In this document: positions 8,812 through 18,598 of the stretch, piece by piece
How the letters are laid out: the number at the start of each line of letters is the position of its first letter
Numbering within the stretch: the stretch's first letter is position 1
NCBI GenBank assembly: GCA_963839535.1
Contig: CAWIVF010000011.1
Coordinates: 1 to 64,000, forward strand
DNA length: 64,000 nucleotides
Source: RHKX01 sp963839535
GTDB lineage: Bacteria > Actinomycetota > Thermoleophilia > Solirubrobacterales > 70-9
Direction: 5' to 3'
Made by a program: the position numbers and the translations under genes
Notes under the pieces: model-generated
Databases searched by the model: none
What the model was told of the DNA's origin: nothing
Seen by the model: the letters and a program-made list of their open reading frames with translations, nothing else

Positions 8812-9027
8812 GTGCTGACTGCAATCAGCGGACTCTCCTACCTCGGCGGCGGGATCCTCGGGATCCTGATCTTCACCCTCTGGGTCGTCGGCATCCTCGA
8901 CGTCTCCCGGCGAGCCGACCTCGATCGCACTCACCGCGCCGCGTGGATCCTGATCATCGTGCTGCTGCCGCTGGTCGGCACCGGGCTGTACTTCGTGATG
9001 CGCCCCACGCCGGCGAACCAGCGCTGA
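8812..9027 (+). CDS. small PLDc_N-type membrane protein
   Basis: 71 residues from a GTG. It has two transmembrane segments separated by a basic loop (VSRRADLDRTHRAAW). The second helix, ILIIVLLPLVGTGLYFVMRP, follows the phospholipase D N-terminal (PLDc_N) pattern, found in many small proteins without any catalytic domain. It lies 69 bp after the sensor kinase on the same strand and may be cotranscribed. Function unknown. Confidence 0.75.
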   Translation: MLTAISGLSYLGGGILGILIFTLWVVGILDVSRRADLDRTHRAAWILIIVLLPLVGTGLYFVMRPTPANQR

Positions 9028-9042
9028 CCGGACGGGCTGGAC

Positions 9043-10469
9043 TCAGGCGGGGGTTCGCAGGGCGGCCTTCTCGGCCGCGAACTCGTCCTCGGTGATCGCG
9101 CCCGCATCCCGCAGGCTCACGAGCCGCTCCAGCAGTGCCACCCGCTCGCCCGGGAGAGGGTGCGGCCGTGGCGGCCGCGACCGGAGCGGCGGCGCCGGCC
9201 TCCCAGGCGGGGGCGGGATGGGCGGCGCGGGAGGGCTTCAGCCTGTGCCCGGCCGCTGAGACGGCCGAGCCGAGCGTCGGCCGCTCGCTGCCGAGCGGAT
9301 GCTCTGCCGCCAACTGGCGGCGGAAGACCTCCATGCCGAGCAGCGCAAGCAGGATCAGCACGAGCGAGGGCACGACCCGATGGGTGGCGATCACCGGGTC
9401 CCACCAGAAGAGGGCCACGAGCAGGAGCGCGACCAGCCCGTAGGCGTAGGCCGGCTGCTGTAGGTACGGGCGCCACGCCACGGCGCATCGCGACCGCCGG
9501 TGCCGACGGGCCGATCAGGCTCGCCAGGAGGATGAAGACGATCCCGTAGGCGATGATGCTGGTCCCCGCCTCTTGCAGCAGCGAGGTGCCGATTTCATAG
9601 GTCGCGGTGATCGGCGCATCGGTCGCCGGGGTGTCGCTGAGGGCCTCGACCAGCGCGCCGCCGGCCAAGCCCGCGGCCGATCAGCGCCACGGCTCCGATC
9701 ACAACGAAGCCGATGCCCACGGCGCGGAACGTCTCGCGGCGACGGTCCCCGGCGGCTGCGACAGCGACCTGCGAACAGCAGGAGCGTCAGCGCGGTCATG
9801 GCCCAACCGGCCACCTGCAGCGCGTTGACGCCTCTCTGCGCCGACTCGAGCTCGTCGGAGCGCATCACCTCGATGGTGGCTACGCCCTCCGGGAGAGCGG
9901 CGACGAGCTTGCTGCCGACGCCGAGCTGGCCGACGATCTCCTCCAGCAGGCCCTGCAGGTCGAGCGTCACGACGCCGCCGCCGGTCGACACGAACTCGCC
10001 TTCGTCCTTGATCAGGGCGACGAGCTTCGCGTGCGCAGCCTTGTTGGCCTCGACCCAGAGCGTCTGGATCTTCGGCTGTTCGAGCGCCTTCAGCGCCAGG
10101 TCATCGGTGACGTTGCGGAGGGCTCCCGCGATCGGTCCGGCCAGGGCTGCGAACTGCGGCGGAAGGCGCTCCGCCAAGCGCCCCCGACACGTCGACGTTC
10201 TCGTAGATCGAGGTCGTGATGAAGTCGGCGACGGCGACCTGGACGTCCTCGTTCTGGATCAGCTGCTCGCTCGTCGTCGCCCAGCTCTCGGTCTCGAGCA
10301 GCTGGCGCTTCGCCCAGAGCGCGTACACCGAGGCGATCCCGACGAGGGTCGCCAGGATGATCAGCGCGATGGGCAGCGCCCGGCGCCGGGACGGGGCAGG
10401 TCGACCGTGTCTCCTCCACTCCTCCGAGTCTCCGCCAGCCGCGCCCCCGGCGAGCAAGGGGGCGGGCAT
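9043..10469 (-). pseudogene. multi-TM membrane protein with C-terminal SHOCT domain, broken by about five frameshifts
   Basis: Reading the minus strand from 10469, one protein is spread over three frames. It has a TM anchor (LPIALIILATLVGIASVYALW) and an extracytoplasmic part (SWATTSEQLIQNEDVQVAVADF, then IAGALRNVTDDLALKALE). Further TM segments follow (VAGWAMTALTLLLFA, IGFVVIGAVALIG, SIIAYGIVFILLASL, AYGLVALLLVALFWW). A SHOCT end (LVSLRDAGAITEDEFAAEK) stops at 9043. Single-base removals near 10172, 9763, 9684, 9488 and 9168 join the frames. All else is conserved, so sequence error is more likely than decay. The function is unknown; the layout resembles actinobacterial stress-type membrane proteins. 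Confidence 0.7.
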
Positions 10470-10514
10470 GCGGGCCGCTCCGGGTGTCCGCTTTCGGCCT
10501 CCCGGCCGCGCCGC

Positions 10515-12128
10515 TCAGGGAGCGCGGCCGGAGGGGAGCCGCCGGGTGAACCACAGCGACAGCAGCGACAGCGCGGCGACCGCGCCGAGGGAGACCTTGA
10601 GGGCGATGATCTGGGAGTCGCCGTAGTCATCGGCGACCGCCTGCGCCTCCGCTTCCGGCAGACCGGCCTCCGCGGCGGCCGCCTCCAGTTCCTCGACCGA
10701 CACCACGGGGATCCCCTCGGCCGTCGCCGCCTTCGCCTGCTCGGCGACCGCCGGAGGCACGTCCGGGTTCGCCTCGACCCGCGAGACGAATCCGGAGGTC
10801 AGCGACGCGATCAGGATCGAGCCGATCAGCGCCGTCCCGATCGAGGCCCCGAGGTTCTGAGCCGTGCCCTGGAGGCCGCCGGCCTCGTTGATCCGCTCGA
10901 TCGGCACCGACGACGTGATCACGTTGCCGAGCTGCGAGAGCATCAGCCCCGCGCCGACGCCGAAGATCGTCAGCGCCAGCCCGAACGCGAACCCGCGCAG
11001 GTCAACGTCGATCGTGGCGACCAGGAGGAGGCCGGAGAGCGCGAGGGCGAGCAGGCCGGCCTGCACGACCCGCTTCGGCGCGAAGGACCTCGCGAGCCGC
11101 GGGCCGAGCATCGCCGCCGCGAACATCGAGACCGACATCGGGAACAGGCGCTTGCCCGTCTCGAAGGCGTCGAGCCCGAGGACGACCTGCAGGTACACCG
11201 GCAGGGCGAAGAACGTCCCCAGCAGGATCAGCTGCTGCATCATCAGGCTCGACAACCCCGCCTGCAGGCGGGGGATCTTCAGCAGCGAGAGGTCGAGCAG
11301 GGTGTCGCGGCCGAGCCGCTCCCGGCGCTCCTCCCAGTTGACGAGAGCGGCCAGCGATCCGAGGCCGCCGAGGATGAGGAAGGGAACGGCGGAGAACCCG
11401 AGCGGCGTGATCTCCTGACCGCCGATCGTCAGTGCCCCCTTCGGGTGCACCCAGCCCCACTTGCTGCTCATCAGGATGCCGAAGACGATCAGGCCGAGGC
11501 CGAGGACGGAGAACCCCACCCCGACGACGTCGAGGCGGGGAGGCGTTCCGGACGACTCCACCTTCGGCATCCGGCGGCGCAGGAAGAGGATCGCGATCAC
11601 GACCACCGTCTCCGCGGCGAAGACGTAGCGCCAGGAGAGCTCCGTGGTCACCCAGCCGCCGATCAGCGGCCCTGCCGCGATCGCCGCCCCCGCGACGCCG
11701 CCGATGATCCCGAAGGCCGTCGCCCGCTGGCTGCCCTCGTAGGTGGCGGCGGCGATCGCCACGATCGCCGGGATGACGAGCGCGGCGCCGATCCCCTCGA
11801 TCAGGGACCAGCCGAACAGCAGGAAGCCGAGGTTCGGGCTGAGCGACGTGAGCAGGGAGCCGGCCCCGTAGATGCCGAGGCCGATCGCGAAGGTCCGCTG
11901 CCGCCCGAGGATGTCGCCGAGCTTGGCCCCGGCCAGCATCAGCGCGGCCATCACCAGGGTGTAGGCGGTGATCGCCAGCTGCACGCCCTGGATGTCGGTG
12001 TCGAGGTCCTCGACGATCTGCGAGATCGACACGTTCATGACGCTGCTGTCGAGCACCATCACGAACTGCGCGGAGGCGAGGATCGCGATGGGGAGCCACG
12101 CCATCCCCTTCTTCTCCGACGGGGTCAC
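10515..12128 (-). CDS. MFS exporter, 14-TM DHA2 (EmrB/QacA-like)
   Basis: 537 residues with about 14 hydrophobic segments. Motif D1 LDSSVMNVSISQI in TM1 and the loop GAKLGDILGRQRTFAIG after TM2 are typical of the DHA2 family of proton-driven multidrug exporters. A soluble stretch between the last two helices (about 445-505) is acidic and Ala-rich. The start ATG overlaps the stop of the upstream AI-2E-type gene by 4 bp (ATGA), so the two are translationally coupled. The substrate is unknown. A second DHA2 gene lies at 19108-20778 with a similar organisation. Confidence 0.92.
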   Translation of the reverse strand: MTPSEKKGMAWLPIAILASAQFVMVLDSSVMNVSISQIVEDLDTDIQGVQLAITAYTLVMAALMLAGAKLGDILGRQRTFAIGLGIYGAGSLLTSLSPNLGFLLFGWSLIEGIGAALVIPAIVAIAAATYEGSQRATAFGIIGGVAGAAIAAGPLIGGWVTTELSWRYVFAAETVVVIAILFLRRRMPKVESSGTPPRLDVVGVGFSVLGLGLIVFGILMSSKWGWVHPKGALTIGGQEITPLGFSAVPFLILGGLGSLAALVNWEERRERLGRDTLLDLSLLKIPRLQAGLSSLMMQQLILLGTFFALPVYLQVVLGLDAFETGKRLFPMSVSMFAAAMLGPRLARSFAPKRVVQAGLLALALSGLLLVATIDVDLRGFAFGLALTIFGVGAGLMLSQLGNVITSSVPIERINEAGGLQGTAQNLGASIGTALIGSILIASLTSGFVSRVEANPDVPPAVAEQAKAATAEGIPVVSVEELEAAAAEAGLPEAEAQAVADDYGDSQIIALKVSLGAVAALSLLSLWFTRRLPSGRAP

Positions 12129-13279
12129 GCCGGTTGTTCAGCGACCCCGCCGGGAGGCTCGCCCGCCTGCTCCGGACGCTGGGCGGCGAGGTCGGCGGTG
12201 ATTCTGGCCAGGGCTGCCGTCAGGGGCGCTGCAAGGATGAGACCGACGGCCCCGAACAGCGCGCCGCCGGCGATCGTGACGATCAGGACCGCGAGCGGAT
12301 GGATGCCGAGCGCCGCGCCGTAGGCGATCGGCTGGATCATCTGCTGCAGGACCCCGTTGGCGAGCAGCTGGACGACCGCCATCGCCGCCGCCTCCTCGGG
12401 CCCGGCGCCGCCGAGCGCGACGAGGACGGAGAAGATCGCGGCGCTCCACGCGCCCAGATAGGGGATGTAGGCGCCGATGAAGGTGACGGCCGCGATCGAT
12501 CCCGCGAGCGGCACGCCGAGGATCAGCGCTCCGATGAACACCAGCAGGCCATTGAAGACCGCAACCGCGGTGACGCCGACGAAGTACCCCCGCAGGGACT
12601 GCAGCACCCGGTCGCTGACGCCGCGGGCGAACTGGGGCGAGACCCGCGTGTGGCCCTCCGCCCAGGCTCTGATCTCGGGGCCGTCCTTGAGCAGGAAGAA
12701 CAGGCTGAGCGCGGTGAACGAGAGGAAGACCGCGAGCGACGAGAGCGTGACGAGCCCTCCGGCGATCCCGTTGAGGAGTGCGGGCACGGCGTCCTTGAGG
12801 CGCCGCCGTGACGTCGCCCCGGCTCCGGCCGCAGTCGGATCGGACACGTCGAGGTCGGCGAGGTAGCCCGTCAGCTTGTCGCGGCCCGCCTCGAGGTAGG
12901 CGCCGATGCCGTCGAGCTGGCTCGTGATCCCGGCCAGGATCAGCAGGATGACGCCGCCGACCACCGCGAGGAAGGCGAGCAGGACTCCCGCGCTGGCCAC
13001 GCCACGCGGCAGTCGCCCACTGGAGGCCTTCCGGACGAGCGGACCGGTCACCGCCGCCACGATGGCGGCGGTGATCACCGGGGCGACGATCGCCTGGGTC
13101 AGCGAGAGCAGCCAGACGACCGCGATGACGAACCCCGCCACCCCGACGGCCAGCCAGGCCGACTCGCCGAGGTCCCGGAGCCACTTGGGCGGCCCGAAGA
13201 GCCCGGTCAGGGCCTCCGGGTCGAGGTCGGCGGGCTCGGGCTTCTCCCGAGGCCCGTCCCGCCGCGGCAGGAGCGTCAT
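12125..13279 (-). CDS. AI-2E family transporter (PerM/UPF0118)
   Basis: 384 residues. About eight TM segments sit in the AI-2E/PerM arrangement, with a long soluble loop after TM3 and the conserved FFLLKDGPEIR and YFVGVTAVAVFNGLL stretches. The PYLGAWSAAIFSVLVAL and GIHPLAVLIVTIAGGALFG signatures lie near the C-terminus. Members include exporters and Na+/H+ antiporters; the substrate here is unknown. It overlaps the downstream DHA2 exporter by 4 bp and ends near 12125, giving a two-gene operon. Confidence 0.9.
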   Translation of the reverse strand: MTLLPRRDGPREKPEPADLDPEALTGLFGPPKWLRDLGESAWLAVGVAGFVIAVVWLLSLTQAIVAPVITAAIVAAVTGPLVRKASSGRLPRGVASAGVLLAFLAVVGGVILLILAGITSQLDGIGAYLEAGRDKLTGYLADLDVSDPTAAGAGATSRRRLKDAVPALLNGIAGGLVTLSSLAVFLSFTALSLFFLLKDGPEIRAWAEGHTRVSPQFARGVSDRVLQSLRGYFVGVTAVAVFNGLLVFIGALILGVPLAGSIAAVTFIGAYIPYLGAWSAAIFSVLVALGGAGPEEAAAMAVVQLLANGVLQQMIQPIAYGAALGIHPLAVLIVTIAGGALFGAVGLILAAPLTAALARITADLAAQRPEQAGEPPGGVAEQPA

Positions 13280-13300
13280 GTGATCGCCGCCCCGCCGGCC

Positions 13301-13699
13301 TCAGGCGATCGCGCGGGCCTTCAGGCGCTCGAACTCGTCCTGGTTGATCGCACCGCTGTCGAGGAGCTCCTTCGCCTTGGCGATCTCGCCGGCGCCGCCG
13401 TCAGCGGACACCTTCCGCACGTAGTCGCCGAAGGCGGCCTCGCTCTCCCGGGCTCGTTCCACTCGCCGCTCCGCCATCTGCCGCCCCTGGGCGATCAGGT
13501 AGACGAAGACGCCGAGGAACGGCACCACGATCACGAACAGGGTCCATAACGCCTTGCTCCACCCGCCGATGTCGTGGCGGCTGAAGAGGTCCGAGATGAC
13601 GCTGATCAGGATCCAGAACCAGCTGACCCAGAGGAAGAACAGGACCATGGTCCAGAAGACTTCGAGCAGTGGGTAGCTGTTTTCGGCCAAGAGTGGCAT
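13301..13699 (-). CDS. membrane protein with PLDc_N helices and SHOCT domain
   Basis: 132 residues. Two N-terminal TM helices (MVLFFLWVSWFWILISVISD and ALWTLFVIVVPFLGVFVYLI) match the PLDc_N type. A charged coiled-coil-like stretch (about 72-100) and a SHOCT motif (AKELLDSGAINQDEFERLK) end the protein. Such fusions are common in actinobacteria and uncharacterised. It lies 21 bp upstream of the AI-2E transporter gene on the same strand and may lead that transcript. Confidence 0.85.
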   Translation of the reverse strand: MPLLAENSYPLLEVFWTMVLFFLWVSWFWILISVISDLFSRHDIGGWSKALWTLFVIVVPFLGVFVYLIAQGRQMAERRVERARESEAAFGDYVRKVSADGGAGEIAKAKELLDSGAINQDEFERLKARAIA

Positions 13700-13918
13700 T
13701 GGGGCTCCGTTTCGCAGGGCAGGTGTAGGCCTCCAGATTGCAGCCGGAGCAGCAGGGGTCCAAGGGGGCAGGCATGCGGAACGGGGTGGGTGCTCACGCG
13801 CTCACACGGGCATCGCGTGGGGTGCGGGCACGATTGCCGCCCCAGGGCCCTCGCTGCGACGCTGCGAAGTGACCACAGCGCGGCGCGGTCGGCGGCGCGT
13901 TCGACGAGAGGAGATTTC

Positions 13919-14338
13919 GTGAACACCATCGACGAAACGAGAGGCGAGGGCTGGGTTCTCTTCGCCGGCGTGATGCTGATGCTCGCCGGCTTCCTGAACA
14001 CGATCTTCGGCATCGCCGCGATCGACGACTCGGTCTGGTTCTCCGGCGACGATCGCTACGTGATCTTCGACGACCTCAACACGTGGGGCTGGTTCCTGCT
14101 GATCGTCGGAGTGCTCCAGATGGTCGGCGCGTTCTCGATCTGGAATCGCAGCGCCTTCGGCCGGGTCCTGGGAATCGCCTGCGCGAGCCTCAACGCGATG
14201 ATCCTGCTGTTCACGGTGAACGCCTTCCCGATCGCCGCGTTCATGCTGTTCACCCTCGACCTCCTGGTGATCTACGGCCTCACGGTCTACGGCGGCCGGG
14301 CGGTTGCCGCAACCGCAAGTCGCGACCGCGCCGGCTGA
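13919..14338 (+). CDS. DUF7144-type four-helix membrane protein
   Basis: 139 residues from GTG 13919, supported by AGAGGAG just upstream. Four TM helices: WVLFAGVMLMLAGFLNTIFG, TWGWFLLIVGVLQMVGAFSIW, FGRVLGIACASLNAMILLFTV and IAAFMLFTLDLLVIYGLTVYG. The GxxLMLAGxxNxIxGIAAI opening matches small actinobacterial membrane proteins now grouped as DUF7144. No catalytic residues are visible. The next gene (CYTH protein) starts 35 bp downstream on the same strand. Function unknown. Confidence 0.82.
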   Translation: MNTIDETRGEGWVLFAGVMLMLAGFLNTIFGIAAIDDSVWFSGDDRYVIFDDLNTWGWFLLIVGVLQMVGAFSIWNRSAFGRVLGIACASLNAMILLFTVNAFPIAAFMLFTLDLLVIYGLTVYGGRAVAATASRDRAG

Positions 14339-14373
14339 GCGAGCTGAGCATCGAGAGACGGGCGGCGTAGCCG

Positions 14374-15138
14374 GTGGCAGGTTTCACCGACTCCGACCTG
14401 CGCCGCCTGGTCTCGCTGCTCGGGAGCTCGGACACCGCCGAGCTGAAGCTGACCGTGCCCGACGAGGGCCCGTTCGGCTGGCGCTCGACGGTGGCGGCGC
14501 TCGGCATCGATCCGATCGATGCCGTCGTGCGGCAGGTGTTCTTCTTCGACACGCCTGACCTCGACCTCGACTCGGCCGGCCTCGTGGTCAGGGCCCGGAG
14601 GACCCAGGGCAAGCGGGACGACTCCGTCATCAAGCTGCGCCCGGTCGAGCCCGACGACCTCGAGCCCGAGCAGCGGGAGGCGAAGGGGTTCGGCGTCGAG
14701 GTCGACGCGATGCCGGGCGGCTTCGTCTGCTCCGCGACGTTCAAGGGCAAGCTCACCGGAGAGCCGGTGCGCGCCGCCGCCGGGGGCGACCAGCCGCTGT
14801 CGAGCCTGTACTCGGACGAGCAGCTCGACTTCTACGAGTCGAACGCGCCGGACGGGCTGGAGATCGACGAGCTCTCGGTGCTCGGCCCGGTGCTGGTGCT
14901 GAAGGGGAAGTTCATCCCCGACGGGCTGGACCGGCAGATGGTCGCGGAGCTCTGGCTCTACCCGGACGGCGGCCGGATCCTCGAGCTGTCGACGAAGTGC
15001 GAGCCGGCGGAGACCTTCGACGTCGCCGCCCAGACGCGCGCGTTCCTCAGCGAGCGCGGGGTCGAGCTCGAGGGCGAGCAGCAGACGAAGACGCGCGCCG
15101 CGCTCACGTTCTTCGCCGACCTCGAGGCGCGCGGGTAG
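14374..15138 (+). CDS. CYTH-like domain protein
   Basis: 254 residues from a GTG. The N-terminal AELKLTVP resembles the strand that carries the ExExK signature of CYTH (triphosphate tunnel) enzymes, but only the last part is kept. Further CYTH-like strands are QVFFFDTPDLDLDSAGLVVRAR and DSVIKLRPV, with the typical FFDTPDLxLxxAGxxLRxR pattern. Family members hydrolyse or cyclise triphosphates or bind polyphosphate. Loss of the first Glu leaves catalytic activity uncertain. The phosphatase-like gene at 15148 begins 9 bp after the stop, so the two are probably cotranscribed. Confidence 0.72.
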   Translation: MAGFTDSDLRRLVSLLGSSDTAELKLTVPDEGPFGWRSTVAALGIDPIDAVVRQVFFFDTPDLDLDSAGLVVRARRTQGKRDDSVIKLRPVEPDDLEPEQREAKGFGVEVDAMPGGFVCSATFKGKLTGEPVRAAAGGDQPLSSLYSDEQLDFYESNAPDGLEIDELSVLGPVLVLKGKFIPDGLDRQMVAELWLYPDGGRILELSTKCEPAETFDVAAQTRAFLSERGVELEGEQQTKTRAALTFFADLEARG

Positions 15139-15147
15139 GTCGCGCGG

Positions 15148-17132
15148 ATGAGCAGCGCCGACTTCGGCGCGCGACCCAGCTGGGAGCCGACGCGCCCCAG
15201 GCTGCACCCACTGCGGCTCCTGATCGCCTGGGTGCTCTCGGGGGTCGCGGTCTACGTGGCCGCCGGCCTGGTTCCGGGGATCGAGATCGGCAGCCCCGCG
15301 GGCGCGTTGCTCGTGGCCGGCTCGATCGCGGTCGTCAACGCGCTGCTGCCGCCGATCATCGCGGCGCTGCGCCTGCCGTTCACCCTCGTCGCCGGCTTCC
15401 TGCTGGTGCTCCTGGCGAACGCCGCCGCCCTCGTCCTCACCGACGAGCTGTTCCCCGAGGCGCTCACGGTCGCTTCGTTCGCCGATGCACTCCTGGGATC
15501 GATCGTCATCGCCGGCACCTCGATCGTCCTGCAGGTCCTGACGAGCACGAACGACGACGACGAGTACAACCTCCGCGTCGTCCGGCGCGTAGCCAAGCGG
15601 CAGGGAGCGATCGCATCCGGCGACGCCCCCGGGATCATCTATCTCGAGATCGACGGCCTCGCGCTCCCGATCCTGCAGGCGGCGATGCGAAACGGGAGCG
15701 CACCCTGCCTGGCGAAGTGGATCGCGGAGGACGACTACAGGCTGACCGAGTGGGAGACGGACCTCAGCTCGCAGACCGGCGCGAGCCAGGCCGGGATCCT
15801 GCTCGGCTCGAACGAGGACATCCCCGCCTTCCGCTGGGTCGAGAAGGAGAGCGGCAAGATGATGGTCTGCTCGGCCCCGGCCGACTGCGCCGAGATCGAG
15901 CGTCGCCGCTCGACCGGCCGGGGGCTGCTTGCCGACGGCGGCGCGAGCCGCGGCAACCTCCTCTCCGGGGACGCCGACGCCGTGATCCTGACCGTGAGCA
16001 GGATCGACGCCGAGAAGGGGGCCAATCCCGGCTACCGCGCGTTCTTCGCGAACGGGTTCAACGTCACGAGGTCGCTGGCCCTCTTCGCCTGGGAGGTGGT
16101 GCTCGAGTGGACGGCCGCCAGCCGGGCGAAGCGCCGCGACGTGCAGCCGCGGGGGCATCGCGGCGGCAGCTACCCGTTCCTCCGCGCCGGGATGTGCGTG
16201 GTCGTCCGCGACCTGGTCGTGTTCGGCGTGCTCAACGACATGATGCGCGGCCGCCCCGCGATCTACGCGACCTTCGCCAGCTACGACGAGGTCGCCCATC
16301 ACTCGGGGCTCCAGCAGGCCGACACACTCGAGGCGCTGCGCAAGCTGGATCAGCAGTTCGGGCGCATCGCGGCCGCCCGCCGATACGCGCCCCGTCCTTA
16401 CGAGATCGTCGTCCTCTCCGACCACGGGCAGACGCAGGGCGCAACCTTCAAGCAGCGCAACGGCTACGGCCTCGACGAGCTGGTCGAGAAATCGCTCGCC
16501 GCCGGCGGCGTGACGGGTTGCCGGCGGGGACGAGCAGGGGGCGATGCCGGCGCTTGCGCTGCGGGAGGCCTCGAGCCGCGACGGAGACGAATCGGCCGGA
16601 GACCCCCTCCCCGCTCGCGCGACCGTCCTCGGGTCGGGCAACCTGGGCCTGATCTACCTCCCGGAGGGCAAGCGGCGACTGACGCTGGAGGAGATCGAGG
16701 AGGCCCATCCGGAGCTGATCGAGAACCTGCGCCACCACCCCCACATCGGCTGGCTGCTCGTCGACTCCGCCGAGCATGGACCCGCTCGTCCTCGGGGCCG
16801 AGGGGGAGCACCGCCTCCGCGACGGCGACGTCCTCGGCCGGGACCCACTCGCCCCCTTCCCGGAGCGGGCGCCCGCGCACATCCTGCGCTCGAGCGGCTT
16901 CGAGCACGCGCCGGACGTCCTGCTCGGCAGCTTCTACGACCCCGACCTCGACGAGGCCTGCGCTTTCGAGGAGCTGATCTCGTTCCACGGCGGGCTCGGC
17001 GGCCCCCAGACCCGGCCGTTCATCATGCACCCGGCGCACCTCGAGGTCGGCGACGAGCCGGTCGTCGGGGCGGAGGAGGTCCACCGGATCCTCGCCAGGT
17101 GGCGAAGTGAGCTCAACTCCCGACCCGCGTAG
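15148..17132 (+). pseudogene. holin-like TM domain fused to alkaline-phosphatase-superfamily domain, frameshifted
   Basis: The first 140 residues hold four TM helices of the phage-holin-4 type (LRLLIAWVLSGVAVYVAAGL and following). From about residue 165 a phosphodiesterase/phosphatase fold appears: GIIYLEIDGL with a metal Asp, SSQTGASQAG with a possible nucleophile Thr, FASYDEVAHHSG, and VVLSDHGQTQG with metal Asp/His. Two one-base insertions, near 16516 and 16776, split the C-terminal quarter into three frames. Joined, they give about 660 residues ending NSRPA at 17132. This architecture recurs in actinobacteria as a membrane protein of unknown substrate. The last 20 bp run into the convergent MBL gene. 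Confidence 0.78.
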
Positions 17133-17854
17133 ACCCTCCGGGCTCGAGGACCCTCACCTCCGTCTCGGGGGCGAGCTCGGCCGACGAACTGCTGGAACTC
17201 GCGCGCCGGCCGCGCGGCGTCGTCGCGCCACTCCACCCCGGGTCCGGCCAGCGTTCCCCAGTGGATCGGAATCACCACGCGGGGCCTGAGCAGCGCCGTG
17301 GCGCGAGCTGCGTCCTCCGGCCCCATGTGGCCGGCCCCGAGCTTCGGGCCCCAGCCCCAGATCGGCAGGAGCGCGACGTCCACGCCGGCGTAGTTCTCGA
17401 GCCCGGCGAAGAGCTCGGTGTCACCCGCGAAGAACGCGCTCTCGCGCCCCCTGATTACGAATCCCAGGCTCGTGCTCCCCTTCGCGAGCGGATGCCGCTT
17501 GCCGTCGTGCTCGACCTCGACCGCCTCGATCCGCGCGCCGCCGACCTCGATCGACCCGCCCGGCTCCAGCTCCTCGACCCGGCCGACGCCGGCCGCGCGC
17601 ACGATCCGCGCGCATCCCGGCGGACAGACCACGGCCCGGGGCTCGACGGCCCGCAGCGAACGCGGGTCCAGGTGGTCGTGATGGCCGTGCGAGATCAGCA
17701 CGGCGTCGGCGCCCCGCAGGCTCGCGACGTCGGCCCTGGGGGCGATCCGCCGGATGTGCGCGACGCGCGGCCGGACGACCGGATCGGTGAGCAGCCGGGT
17801 GGAGTCGTCGACGCGGATCTCGACCGTGGCGTGGCCGACGTAGGTGATCAGCAC
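17113..17854 (-). CDS. MBL-fold metal-dependent hydrolase (UlaG-like)
   Basis: About 247 residues from GTG 17854 (VLITYVGHATVEI). The zinc motif HxHxDH is present as LISHGHHDHLD. Later metal ligands are in SAFFAGDTELF and VVIPIHWGTL. This is the L-ascorbate-lactonase/UlaG-like branch, cytosolic, with unknown substrate. Near 17188 one extra base shifts the last 25 codons. With it removed the protein ends APETEVRVLEPGGSTRVGS at 17113; without it the frame runs on into unrelated sequence. It converges with the phosphatase fusion and overlaps its 3' end. Confidence 0.85.
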
Positions 17855-17886
17855 GGCGCGGGCATCTGCGTCGTCGAGGTCGCACG

Positions 17887-18396
17887 ATGACTCAGGGCGG
17901 AGACCAGGGCCCGGCCGATCCCTGGGAGCTTCACGAGCGCACGGTGGCCTGGGTATACGGGGCGATGCTGACCGGTGCGGCGGTGGTCGTGGCGTCGGCC
18001 AAGGTGGCCACCGTGGCCTGGCAGGTGGCGACCTACTCGGCGGTGGCGATGACCGTCGTCTGGATCTGCCATTCCTATGCCGCCTTCGTCGGACATGGGG
18101 GCCGCTTCGACGACGGGCGGCTCGGCCGGCTCCTCGCTCACGCGTTCCGCACCGAACTGCCGATCCTGGAGTCGGCGCTCCCGGCCGTCGGCGCTGCCGC
18201 GGTGGCGGCCCTCCTGGGAGCCGACGTGTCCGGGGCCGGTTATGCGGGCGCGATCGGGTCGGTCGCGACGATGACCGCGGCGGCGGGAATCGCGGCCAGG
18301 CGCTCCGGCGCATCGACGGCCGGGGTTGCGGCCGGAGCCGTCAGCGCCTGCCTGATCGGCGTCCTGCTGATCGCCGCGAAGGTCGCTCTCAAGTAG
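17887..18396 (+). CDS. membrane protein of unknown function
   Basis: 169 residues from the ATG. About four TM helices can be seen (VYGAMLTGAAVVVASAKVA, VATYSAVAMTVVWICHSYA, LPAVGAAAVAALLG, AGAVSACLIGVLLIAAKVA). The loop HGGRFDDGRLGRLLAHAFRTELP lies between helices 2 and 3. I do not recognise a family. It is divergent from the MBL gene with only 32 bp between their starts, so the two promoters must overlap coding sequence or lie very close together. Confidence 0.7.
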   Translation: MTQGGDQGPADPWELHERTVAWVYGAMLTGAAVVVASAKVATVAWQVATYSAVAMTVVWICHSYAAFVGHGGRFDDGRLGRLLAHAFRTELPILESALPAVGAAAVAALLGADVSGAGYAGAIGSVATMTAAAGIAARRSGASTAGVAAGAVSACLIGVLLIAAKVALK

Positions 18397-18598
18397 AGGG
18401 GACCATCGCCGGGGTCGGTCGGCCAGTCGTGCCGACGGTGCCGACGACCATGCGCTGACCGGCCGGCGATCAGCGTGACCGAGGAAGATCTGGCCAGGAG
18501 AGCATCGCTGACGCCGGCCAGCATCTTGCCGGGCTGCTCGCCGAGGCCATCAGGTCGCCGTAGCGTGTCGTCGTCAGGGATGGTGAACGGAGCAGACG
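18397..18598. other. non-coding stretch of about 200 bp
   Basis: No convincing gene, tRNA or terminator was found. The short open frames here lack domain content and have no ribosome site. Confidence 0.4.

Noticed and set aside
6841..8934. 697-codon open frame opposite the sensor kinase
   Set aside because: Low-complexity Arg/Gly/Glu content, no domain, and fully antisense to a clear HisKA_3 kinase; a GC-rich shadow.
9573..12323. 916-codon plus-strand open frame
   Set aside because: It lies antisense to the DHA2 exporter and the SHOCT membrane gene, with Arg/Asp/Gln-rich composition and no motif.
14287..16641. 784-codon minus-strand open frame
   Set aside because: Antisense to the CYTH and phosphatase genes, which have real motifs; no signal or domain of its own.
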